Below are positions 44,031 to 52,378 of a stretch of DNA of 64,000 nt, in pieces. The position numbers and the translations under genes were made by a program. The stretch covers positions 186,001 through 250,000 of the forward strand of contig CAXXXM010000001.1 in the NCBI GenBank assembly GCA_963663265.2. The letters run 5' to 3'. Positions within the stretch are counted from its first letter, which is position 1, and every line of letters starts with the position of its first letter. A model generated the notes under the pieces. It was not told the origin of the DNA, made no database searches, and was given only the letters and a program-made list of their open reading frames with translations. The stretch is from JAEXOD01 sp963663265. GTDB taxonomy: Bacteria > Bacteroidota > Ignavibacteria > Ignavibacteriales > Melioribacteraceae.

Positions 44031-46199
44031 CTATTTCATTAAAGCCATTTTCTTTGTAGAAACAAAGTTTTGACCATTCATGCCTTTAGCTTCAATAGTG
44101 TAGAAGTAAACACCACTTGAAAGTGAAGAAGCATTAAAATTAAATTCGTGTGAACCAGCAGCATAATTGCTATTAACAATATTAGCTACTTGTTGACCTA
44201 AAGCGTTATAAACATTAATAGCAACATGTGAATCAGTAGGTAATGCAAATCTGATAGTTGTAGTTGGGTTGAATGGGTTAGGATAGTTTTGATCCATCGA
44301 GAATTCAACTGGTAATCCAACGGTAACTTCAACAGCATTTGAATAAGAAACAGTACCATCATAATCAACTTGTTTTAATCTATAAGTAAAAGTACCTGAT
44401 AAAACTGAAGCATCGGTATATGAATATACATGTTTTTCAGTAGTAGTACCAAAACCATCAACAAAAGCAACTTGAGTGAATGATGAGTTATCTGCACTTC
44501 TTTCAATAGCAAAACCTGAGTTATTTGTTTCTGTAGCAGTTGCCCAGTTCAAAACAACTTGATTATTGATTACATTTGCAGCAAAGTTAGTCAATTCAAC
44601 AGGAACTTCACCATTTCCATAAATTGTTACGTTATCAATAGCCCAGAAATAGTTCCAATCAGTATTAGCATAAGTAAATCTAACTCTAACATCAGATTGT
44701 CCTGCAGCTATGCCGGAAATATCATAAACTTTGTGAGCGTTTCTATCATCAGCACCAATTACATAGTATACATTAGTCCAGTTTGTACCACCATCAACAC
44801 TAACATCACACCAAGCTTGATCTTGACTACTTTGATAAACACGGAAGTCAGAATCAAATTCTAATGTAACAACAGAAGCAGTAGTCATGTTAACGCCTGT
44901 TGATAAAGTAGCGGTAGTTGATCCAGCTGGTGCACTACTTCCCCATTCATCAGAGTCAGCAGATAAAACAGCACCAGCACCAGAAGGTAATGTATAGGTA
45001 TTTGGCCAAGTTGTATATGCAGTCCAAACATAAGGAGCAGTACCTGTAATTGTCCATGCATCAGTACCAGCTTCAAAATCTTCAAAGAAAGCTGAAGGAT
45101 CTCTCATGGTTTTGAATGACCATACTGAACCATTTGAAGAACCAGTTGCATCAGTTTCAACAACTCTCCAATAGTAGTTAGTAAAATAAGTTAAATCAGG
45201 AACATTAAAAGTAGTAACAGCAGCACCATCATAAACTTTAGCAGAAGCATCCATTGTTTGAACTTTTGTCATATCGTCACTAAAATAAACTTTTACATTA
45301 GTAACATTAGCAGGGTTTGTCCAAGTAGCAACAATTCCTGTGGTTGCTAAACCTAAAGCACCATTAGCAGGAGTAGGGTTTGTAGCTGGTCCAGGACCTA
45401 CTGGGGCACCTGTTGATCCAAAAATTGTGAATGGCATACCTTGAGCATCTGTGGTGTTATCAAAAATTTCAGTCCAAGTTCCTTCAGCTGCATCGAATTG
45501 TATTGCATTACCAGTAACTGCTTGTCCTGTAATTGTGATTGGCGGCATCCAAGGACCACTTGTTAATGTGCCTTCAGCAGTAAACTCAATCCAATAACTA
45601 CCGGGTTGTAAAGTTAAACCGGAAGTATTTGCAACTACTGCCATTATTGGGCGGTCAGCATTTGTTAAAGCAGAACTTAAAGTACGATAAGCACCTGTCC
45701 AATATGTGTTCAGTAAACGATTTGTAGTAAAATCGCCCCATATTACTTGTCCACCTGATCTTGGATCACCATCATAAACTTTAACATAAACACCTGTGTA
45801 AGTTGAAGCAAGTGTTGAGCCTGTTTGGTAACCGTAGAATTTAATGGAATCGACTGTCCAAGAAGCTCCGGAAATTGTAAGATCGTCAGCTAAGCTTAAG
45901 TTTGAAGCTTTTTGCCAACCTGAACCGTATCCAGTAAAGCCTAAATTTTCTTGAACTGTACTTGCATCAGCTCCATTTGCTCCACCACCGGGAACATTAA
46001 CAAATGCACCATTATTATAGAGTTCACCTTTAACAGCAACATGGTTAATAGGTTGTGGGTTGATTACACGTGTTTTTACGATGTAATCAAGATTAAGACC
46101 ACGTAAATTAGCAACATCCTGCTTTTCTTGAGCAAAAACAGAAACTGCAAATAATAAAACAAAGGTAAATATGAACGAGAAGTAAGAATTTTTTCTCAT
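44031..46199 (-). CDS. Secreted multidomain protein with T9SS type A sorting domain
   Basis: 722 residues. Signal peptide (RKNSYFSFIFTFVLLFAVSVFAQ). N-terminal half is a Ser/Thr/Gly-rich surface region; a fibronectin-III-like domain follows at ~280-370 (NPTPANGALGLATTGIVATW to YYWRVVETDATG), then a jelly-roll/MAM-like segment (~375-535, FFEDFEAGTDAWTITG to FWAIDNVTIYGNG), a second FN3-like stretch and the sorting domain with NYPNPFNPTTTIRFALP, ending KKMALMK. T9SS exports it and anchors or releases it at the surface. Start 46199 has GGAGG upstream. Ligand or enzyme activity not evident. Confidence 0.85.
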   Translation of the reverse strand: MRKNSYFSFIFTFVLLFAVSVFAQEKQDVANLRGLNLDYIVKTRVINPQPINHVAVKGELYNNGAFVNVPGGGANGADASTVQENLGFTGYGSGWQKASNLSLADDLTISGASWTVDSIKFYGYQTGSTLASTYTGVYVKVYDGDPRSGGQVIWGDFTTNRLLNTYWTGAYRTLSSALTNADRPIMAVVANTSGLTLQPGSYWIEFTAEGTLTSGPWMPPITITGQAVTGNAIQFDAAEGTWTEIFDNTTDAQGMPFTIFGSTGAPVGPGPATNPTPANGALGLATTGIVATWTNPANVTNVKVYFSDDMTKVQTMDASAKVYDGAAVTTFNVPDLTYFTNYYWRVVETDATGSSNGSVWSFKTMRDPSAFFEDFEAGTDAWTITGTAPYVWTAYTTWPNTYTLPSGAGAVLSADSDEWGSSAPAGSTTATLSTGVNMTTASVVTLEFDSDFRVYQSSQDQAWCDVSVDGGTNWTNVYYVIGADDRNAHKVYDISGIAAGQSDVRVRFTYANTDWNYFWAIDNVTIYGNGEVPVELTNFAANVINNQVVLNWATATETNNSGFAIERSADNSSFTQVAFVDGFGTTTEKHVYSYTDASVLSGTFTYRLKQVDYDGTVSYSNAVEVTVGLPVEFSMDQNYPNPFNPTTTIRFALPTDSHVAINVYNALGQQVANIVNSNYAAGSHEFNFNASSLSSGVYFYTIEAKGMNGQNFVSTKKMALMK

Positions 46200-46327
46200 T
46201 AAAACCTCCAAGTTTTTTTTGAGATTGATTATTTAGTTGTTTGTAAAGCAAATCTTTTGTTTAGCTACAATCAAATACCATTTAATTAATATGTTAAACA
46301 TAAAGAACAAAATCAAGCAAAAACTTA

Positions 46328-47272
46328 TTATTCAACTGCTGATTCAACAATTTCCAATATTTCTTTTGTTGTATTTAGTTTACATTCAATTCCAAAAGGA
46401 ACGGTAATATTATCGTTAATATGACCATGTTTAAAATTATAAATTACAGGTTTTTCAATGTTACTTAAATAATCCGAAATAACTTCATTTAATGATAAAG
46501 TTTTAGAATCGGGAGTGTCATAACAATCCATAAATCTACCAAGAATAACTGCATTTGTTTGTTCCAAACCCTTTGCAAGTTTAATTTGGTTTAACATTCT
46601 ATCAACTCTATAAGGGGGTTCGCCCACATCTTCAAGCATTAACATTGAGTCTTCAAATGAAGGCATGTACTCGGTACCCATAATAGAAGTGATTAAAGCT
46701 AAATTACCACCTAAAAGTTTACCCGAAGCATTTCCTTTGTTAAGCACAAAAAATCTTTCATCATCAGGATTGGCTAACTTACCAAATTTTTTATCAGAAG
46801 TAACCATTCTCCAAAATTGTTCTTCAGTAAACTTACTAATTTCTTCACCTTTCCAAAAATCGACAGCTAACATTGGTCCTGCAAAGGTTACCAAGCCGGC
46901 TTTTTTTAAGAAAGCCATTTGTAAAGCAGTTATATCACTATAACCAACAAAAATTTTCGGATTTTTTTTGATTAAAGAATAATCAATGCTTGGTAACAAT
47001 CGTCCTGTACCATAACCACCACGTACACACATAATTGCTTTAACAGCTTTTTTTCCAAACATATAATGTAAGTCGGAAAGTCTTTCTTCGTCAGTACCTG
47101 CAAGGTATCCTCTTTCCTTTCCAACATTTTGACCAACCTCGACTTTATAACCGAGCGATTCAAGATATTTAACACCTTTTTCAACTTTAGATAAATCTGC
47201 CGGTGTTGAAGCGGGAGAGATAATTCCTATTAAATCTCCTTTTGATAATTTTCTTGGTTTTTGAATTTTCAT
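46328..47272 (-). CDS. LD-carboxypeptidase (peptidase S66)
   Basis: About 314 residues. S66 serine peptidases cleave the L-Lys/mDap-D-Ala bond in peptidoglycan turnover. KGDLIGIISPAS at the N-terminus, CVRGGYGTGRLLP, the nucleophile in FVGYSDITAL, the glutamate in LMLEDVGEPPYRVDRML and the histidine in KHGHINDNITVPFGI make a complete triad. No signal peptide, so it is probably cytoplasmic (recycling). Start at ATG 47272 is preferred to an in-frame TTG at 47296. Confidence 0.9.
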   Translation of the reverse strand: MKIQKPRKLSKGDLIGIISPASTPADLSKVEKGVKYLESLGYKVEVGQNVGKERGYLAGTDEERLSDLHYMFGKKAVKAIMCVRGGYGTGRLLPSIDYSLIKKNPKIFVGYSDITALQMAFLKKAGLVTFAGPMLAVDFWKGEEISKFTEEQFWRMVTSDKKFGKLANPDDERFFVLNKGNASGKLLGGNLALITSIMGTEYMPSFEDSMLMLEDVGEPPYRVDRMLNQIKLAKGLEQTNAVILGRFMDCYDTPDSKTLSLNEVISDYLSNIEKPVIYNFKHGHINDNITVPFGIECKLNTTKEILEIVESAVE

Positions 47273-47332
47273 CTTAGCACATATTTTATTATACAATCAA
47301 GTTAACATAACACAAAATCATCTATTAATAAA

Positions 47333-48364
47333 TTAAAAAGCTGTTTGAAGGGCAATATATAGTTTTTTAACTGCATCAATATTAGAAGCTTTATAATCTA
47401 AAATTTCGTAATTAATTTTTATTTGATTAACCGAATTAGCATTTAACAAAAAGGATAAACCAACAGTAAATCTACTTTGTTCGTTATCTGTTAAATTGTC
47501 ATCGGGTTCAAAATATTCATATCGTACTGCAGGCTGAATTCCTTGGAAATACTTTGTAGGAACTTTGAAAGTGTACAATGCGTAGGTATATATAGAAAAA
47601 CTTTTACGTTTAAAATCCATATTTAATGAATCTGCGTCTCTCATTGCGTATTCAGCATCAAATTGGAAATTATCTACTTTTACAGTAGTTCCAAAATCAA
47701 TAATATTAACATCTGAATTTGTTAATCTACCACCATAATAGTTGGCGGACACAGAAACTTGTGGAATGACCTTGAAAACACCTCTAAAAGCATAATTAAG
47801 GGTTCTATCGGTCTCAACTTTATTAGCTCCGGCACCATTAAATATACCGGCTTGAAGTTCTATTGGAATTAGTGATTCGTTTGAATACATAAAATTACCG
47901 CCCACATCACGTAATTCAGGTGTAACTTTTGTTAATAGTGGACGATTCACAAAGTCAATTTGTAAAGGACTCTTTAAATTGTCTGTTCCAAATGGAATCT
48001 TGAACTGTCCCATAGTAAATGTGAAATTTTTTTCAAAATTTAAAGTTACAGCAGCATCTTGCAGTACTTCGCCAAATTTTGCTTTGACTTCTGTAATAGA
48101 TCCATCGTTATTTTTTTTTGTGGTTAAAGAGCCAAGTGTTGCAAAGTTAACTAAAACTTTGTAGGAAATTAAATCATTTAAGGATCCTTTAGCTCCAATT
48201 CGTGCGGCATTTAAGGTAAATTCACCGGTATTTTTTGTGAGATTAGTTTGATAAAATCCTTTAAAATCACCAAATAAAGTTGGTTTCGGTTTGTTTTCTT
48301 GCCCCATTATTGATGATACGGCTACCAAAAAACTAAGTGATAAAGCTAAAAATCTGATTTTCAT
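47333..48364 (-). CDS. Phosphate-selective porin O/P-like outer-membrane protein
   Basis: 343 residues with a signal peptide (MKIRFLALSLSFLVAVSSIMG). The mature barrel resembles the OprO/OprP family: FGDFKGFYQTNL, ARIGAKGSLNDLISYKV, FTFTMGQFKIPFGTDN, VGGNFMYSNE and a C-terminal aromatic (TAF). The family name implies anion or polyphosphate passage, but many members in Bacteroidota have no tested substrate. I looked for the 11-bp TTAACA array found at 49347 in its upstream region and did not see it. It lies between an LD-carboxypeptidase and a nitroreductase gene. Confidence 0.75.
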   Translation of the reverse strand: MKIRFLALSLSFLVAVSSIMGQENKPKPTLFGDFKGFYQTNLTKNTGEFTLNAARIGAKGSLNDLISYKVLVNFATLGSLTTKKNNDGSITEVKAKFGEVLQDAAVTLNFEKNFTFTMGQFKIPFGTDNLKSPLQIDFVNRPLLTKVTPELRDVGGNFMYSNESLIPIELQAGIFNGAGANKVETDRTLNYAFRGVFKVIPQVSVSANYYGGRLTNSDVNIIDFGTTVKVDNFQFDAEYAMRDADSLNMDFKRKSFSIYTYALYTFKVPTKYFQGIQPAVRYEYFEPDDNLTDNEQSRFTVGLSFLLNANSVNQIKINYEILDYKASNIDAVKKLYIALQTAF

Positions 48365-48571
48365 GATTTATCCTCACTATTTTTTGAAATTGTGTATATA
48401 GATTAACTAAATTTTTTCAATAATACAAGATTAAAATCGAAAAAATAATAGTGATATTATACATTAATTTGCATAAATATTCCAAACAAGAAAAATAACA
48501 ATAAAAATTCATTTTTGAAACAAAAAAAATTGGTAAAAATTGAGTAATATAAAGGAAAGTTTATTTTTTTC

Positions 48572-48605
48572 ACCTAAATCGATTTTTAATTAAATCGATT
48601 TAGGT
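48572..48605. repeat. Perfect 14-bp inverted repeat with two AAATCGATTT boxes
   Basis: ACCTAAATCGATTT and its complement are separated by 6 bases. Each arm holds the self-complementary box AAATCGATTT (48576-48585 and 48592-48601), centre to centre 16 bp. No T tract follows on either strand, so it is unlike the window's terminators. The 48365-48653 gap holds nothing else I can support. Confidence 0.6.
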
Positions 48606-48653
48606 AAAAATTGAATCTATATTAATAATTTCACTAAATAACAAGACCTATGT

Positions 48654-49280
48654 TTAGTCTATTAAGGTAAAAATTTGGTTAATATCCTTCTTTTGCTTTG
48701 GATGAATGTCCTCATTTGGTTTTCCAACAGCTACTAAGCATACTAAAAAATCAGGAGACTTAATACCCAATAGTTCTTGTAGTTCATCTTTGGCAACCAG
48801 AGGGGCAGTAAGCCAGCAGGCACCATAACCTAAATCAACAGCAGTAAGTAACATATTTTCGACTGCTGCACCAATTGTTTGTAAGTTAGGATGATTTCTT
48901 AAGTCATTCAGTTTTTCGTGCGATATTGATTCTGTTAATATTTCATCAGCCTCGGCTTTATATGGTTTGGAAACAATTGCAATAACTGCTGGTACATCAA
49001 CAAAAAACGTAGAAAACCATTCAACTTTTTTCTTTATCACTTCAGATGACGAATCTAAATCCTTTTTAAAAAGGGATTTAACTTTTAAATCAACAACATT
49101 AGCCATTTTAATTAATAATTCTTGATTTTTAATAGCTACATATTTCCAAGGCTGAGAATTGTTAATGCTTGGTGCTTTGCTGCCGGCTTCAGCAATCTTT
49201 TTCAATATATCAACAGATACATCTTCATTTTTAAATTTTCTTACCGAAGCACGTTTTTCAATTACGTTTGATAATTCCAT
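48654..49280 (-). CDS. Nitroreductase family flavoprotein
   Basis: 208 residues. FMN-dependent NAD(P)H oxidoreductase fold: EKRASVRKFKNEDVS at the N-terminus, AGSKAPSINNSQPWKYVAI for FMN binding, and NLQTIGAAVENMLLTAVDLGYGACWL, then LVAVGKPNED near the end. Physiological substrate unknown; the family reduces nitro compounds, quinones or flavins. GGAG upstream supports the ATG at 49280. Divergent from the TonB receptor gene; the shared gap holds the TTAACA array. Confidence 0.88.
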   Translation of the reverse strand: MELSNVIEKRASVRKFKNEDVSVDILKKIAEAGSKAPSINNSQPWKYVAIKNQELLIKMANVVDLKVKSLFKKDLDSSSEVIKKKVEWFSTFFVDVPAVIAIVSKPYKAEADEILTESISHEKLNDLRNHPNLQTIGAAVENMLLTAVDLGYGACWLTAPLVAKDELQELLGIKSPDFLVCLVAVGKPNEDIHPKQKKDINQIFTLID

Positions 49281-49346
49281 TATATCTCCATTTAAATTGT
49301 TTAATACTCATAACATTGTAAGAGCAATAAAAGTTTAATAAAACTA

Positions 49347-49407
49347 TTAACAATTTATTAACAATTGCTTAATTATTCCTTAATAATGTGTTAATGATGA
49401 GTTAACA
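49347..49407 (+). promoter_or_regulatory. Six-fold 11-bp TTAAyA direct-repeat array (Pho-box-like)
   Basis: TTAACA (49347), TTAACA (49358), TTAATT (49369), TTAATA (49380), TTAATG (49391) and TTAACA (49402) recur at exactly 11 bp, each followed by AT-starting 5-base spacers. A seventh, TTAATA at 49335, is out of step by one base. PhoB/PhoP/SphR-type regulators bind TTAACA/CTTAACC-like direct repeats with this 11-bp helical period. It ends 51 bases before the TonB receptor ATG. Confidence 0.75.
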
Positions 49408-49458
49408 TTCAAAACTTATTTTAGTAACATAAATAATTTTTAATTGGAAGGAGAGCCA

Positions 49459-52314
49459 ATGAAACTTTACAAAAAATTTGATAATGTAAAACATTATCAA
49501 AGATACGAATTAGTTTATAATCAATTCAAAAAAATGACAACAAAAAATAATTTAAACAATCTCAAACTTATATTAGTGTTGATACTGGTATTAATAGGAT
49601 TAAACAATATTTTATTTGCTCAACAAAAAGGGAGTATAAGCGGTACATTGAGGGATGAATCCAGTAATGAAACATTAATAGGAGCTAATATTTTGGTTGT
49701 TGGAACTTCAATAGGTTCTTCAACCGATTTAGATGGCTTTTTTTCAATAAAGGGTTTAGCTCCGGGTGTATATTCAGTTCGCTTTTCATTTATTTCGTAT
49801 CAAACAATTACCGTTGAAAAAGTAAAGGTGGAATCAGGAAAAGAAACAAAGCTAAATATTAATTTAAAGCCCACCTCAACTGAGTTAGGCGAAATAGTTG
49901 TGACTGCTGATGTAATAAAATCAACCGAAGGGGCATTATTAAATATTCAAAAAAACTCGTTAAGTATAGTTGATGGTTTAAGTGCTGAGTTAATTAGTAA
50001 GAATAACAGTTCTGACGGTACAGATATATTAACCAGAATGACAGGAGTAACGGTTAGTGATGGTAAATATGCTTTTGTTAGAGGAGTAGGGGATAGATAT
50101 AATAATACGATGCTTAATGGTGCGAATTTACCAAGTACTGACCCTGAGAAAAAAAGCTTTTCTTATGATATATTCCCTGCAAGTTTAATTGAAAACATAT
50201 TAACATCAAAAACATTTACTCCTGATAAACCCGCTGATTTTAGTGGTGGATTAGTTGAGATAAATACCATAGAATTTCCATCACATTTTATATTAGATAT
50301 AAGTGCTTCAAGTACATATAACTCGGTTACAAGTTTAGAAAGCTTTAAATCGTATAATGGTGGCAAAACAGATTATTTGGGGAGTGATGATGGAACCAGA
50401 GGTTTACCATCATCAATTGGGAATACATCTGTTGTTAGAGGGAATTATTCGGCAGATGAATTAAAATCAATTGGAACATCATTCAAAAATAACTGGCAGA
50501 CAAAAAATAATTCGGCACCCCTTAATTCAAGTTTTAAGATTAATGTTGGGGATAAATATAATTTTGGCGAAAACATATTTGGATATATAGCTTCTTTGAC
50601 TTATTCAAATTCTCTTAAATCAAATGAAATTGAAAAAAACAATTATACTTTTGAAGGACCGCGTTACACCTATAAGGGAAGTAATTATACTCATTCTGTA
50701 ATGTGGGGTGCATTATTAAATATGAGTGTTAAGTTCAATCAAAATCATAAATTAAGCTTGAAAAACATATACAATCAAAGTGCTGATGACGAAACAATTA
50801 ATTACGAAGGAGCATATTATTATAATCCCGATTATCGTAATGTAACATCATTAAGATATGTTTCGCGTTCATTGTTTTCAAGCCAAGTTATCGGTGAACA
50901 CCATTTAAGTGTTATGAATGGTTTAAATATTGATTGGAATATTAACTATGCAGAATCCAAAAGAGATGAACCTGATGCAAGGCGATATGTATATGTAAAA
51001 GATTTATATGATGAAGAATCAGAGATGCAGTTTTTGTTAGACCAATCGTTAGCAACAAGATTTTTTGGAAACTTAAAAGATAAAAACTTCGGTTCGGCTT
51101 TGAATTTTTTATTAAAACCATTTGAATCTCCGGAAATGCCTTCTGTAAAATTTGGTATTCTATATGACAGAAAAGATAGAGATTTTAGTGCAAGAACGTT
51201 TGGATTTAAAAATGTTCCGGGAGGAAATTTTGCCTATGAACAAACAGTATTGTCTGGTACAGTAGATGAAATATTTGCATATGAAAATTATGGAAACAAT
51301 TTTATTGAAATTACTGAAATAACAAAACCATCAGATAGTTATACTTCTTATCAGGATGTGTTAGGTACATATTTAATGGTTGACTTTAGATTGTTTAATT
51401 CTCTTAAAGTTGTTACTGGAGTAAGGTACGAGCATTCAGTTCAACATTTAGAATCATCAAACCTAAAAGGCGAATCAATTAAAATCAATCCAACTTATAA
51501 TGATTTTTTACCAAGCGTAAACTTAACTTATTCTCTAAACGAAAAAATGAATTTGCGTGCTGCTTTTTCAAAAACACTTGCTCGTCCCGAATTTAGAGAA
51601 TTGGCACCATTTACATATTTTGATTTTCAGTCAAATGAATTGGTACAAGGGAATGTTGACTTAAAAAGAGCAACAATAACAAATTACGATATACGGTATG
51701 AGTATTATCCTAAACCAGGCGAATTATTGGCTGTTGGATTGTTTTACAAGTCGTTCAAAGATCCTATTGAACAAGTATTAATCTCTTCGTCAGGATTTGA
51801 ACCAACTCGTTCATTTCAAAATGCGGAAACAGCAAATAACTACGGACTTGAAATTGAATTACGTAAATCATTCGATTTTTTAAGTAATGATTTTAATGGA
51901 TTATCATTTGTTGGAAATATAAGTTTAATAAAATCAGAGATAGAACTTTCCTCTAACGGCTTTCAAGAATCCTCACGTCCATTACAAGGTCAGGCAGACT
52001 ACATAATAAATTTGGGACTTTATTATGATGAAGAATATACGGGAATATCATCTTCATTAATTTATAATAAAGTTGGTGAAAGAATTTCGAAAGTAGGATT
52101 TAATAACTTGGGGGATGTTATTGAAAAACCACGTGATCAAATCGATTTTTCATTATCTAAAAAATTCTTTGGGAGTTTAGTAATAAAACTAACAGTTAAA
52201 GATTTATTAGCACAAGATAGAACCTTTATCCAAAAATCACCAAATGGGGATAAAGTAGCTGAAAAAGTTAAAATTGGAAGAGATGTTACTTTAGGATTAA
52301 GCTATGAACTATAA
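49459..52314 (+). CDS. TonB-dependent outer-membrane receptor (SusC/CarboxypepD_reg type)
   Basis: 951 residues. After an unusual 25-30 residue lead, a signal segment (LKLILVLILVLIGLNNILFAQ in part) is followed by a carboxypeptidase-regulatory-like domain (GSISGTLRDESSNETLIGANI to LKPTSTELGEIVVTAD), a plug domain (DILTRMTGVTVSDG, AFVRGVGDRYNNTMLNGA, IEFP) and a 22-strand barrel with C-terminal LGLSYEL. It imports a ligand using TonB energy. AGGAGAG supports the ATG at 49459; an ATG at 49534 gives a more usual signal-peptide length. Followed 64 bases later by a T9SS cargo gene and preceded by the Pho-box-like array, so a phosphorus-related ligand is likely but unproven. Confidence 0.9.
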   Translation: MKLYKKFDNVKHYQRYELVYNQFKKMTTKNNLNNLKLILVLILVLIGLNNILFAQQKGSISGTLRDESSNETLIGANILVVGTSIGSSTDLDGFFSIKGLAPGVYSVRFSFISYQTITVEKVKVESGKETKLNINLKPTSTELGEIVVTADVIKSTEGALLNIQKNSLSIVDGLSAELISKNNSSDGTDILTRMTGVTVSDGKYAFVRGVGDRYNNTMLNGANLPSTDPEKKSFSYDIFPASLIENILTSKTFTPDKPADFSGGLVEINTIEFPSHFILDISASSTYNSVTSLESFKSYNGGKTDYLGSDDGTRGLPSSIGNTSVVRGNYSADELKSIGTSFKNNWQTKNNSAPLNSSFKINVGDKYNFGENIFGYIASLTYSNSLKSNEIEKNNYTFEGPRYTYKGSNYTHSVMWGALLNMSVKFNQNHKLSLKNIYNQSADDETINYEGAYYYNPDYRNVTSLRYVSRSLFSSQVIGEHHLSVMNGLNIDWNINYAESKRDEPDARRYVYVKDLYDEESEMQFLLDQSLATRFFGNLKDKNFGSALNFLLKPFESPEMPSVKFGILYDRKDRDFSARTFGFKNVPGGNFAYEQTVLSGTVDEIFAYENYGNNFIEITEITKPSDSYTSYQDVLGTYLMVDFRLFNSLKVVTGVRYEHSVQHLESSNLKGESIKINPTYNDFLPSVNLTYSLNEKMNLRAAFSKTLARPEFRELAPFTYFDFQSNELVQGNVDLKRATITNYDIRYEYYPKPGELLAVGLFYKSFKDPIEQVLISSSGFEPTRSFQNAETANNYGLEIELRKSFDFLSNDFNGLSFVGNISLIKSEIELSSNGFQESSRPLQGQADYIINLGLYYDEEYTGISSSLIYNKVGERISKVGFNNLGDVIEKPRDQIDFSLSKKFFGSLVIKLTVKDLLAQDRTFIQKSPNGDKVAEKVKIGRDVTLGLSYEL

Positions 52315-52378
52315 AAATAGTTGTGGTTTTAATAATAAAGTGACCATAGATATTATTTAAAACCAAAATGGAGAAAAA

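Noticed and set aside
48365..48571. Pho-box array before the OprP-like porin
   Set aside because: No TTAACA-type hexamers at 11-bp steps on either strand; the family name alone does not prove phosphate control.
48572..48605. Rho-independent terminator
   Set aside because: Perfect stem, but it is flanked by T before and A after on the plus strand, so neither strand has a T tract following the hairpin.
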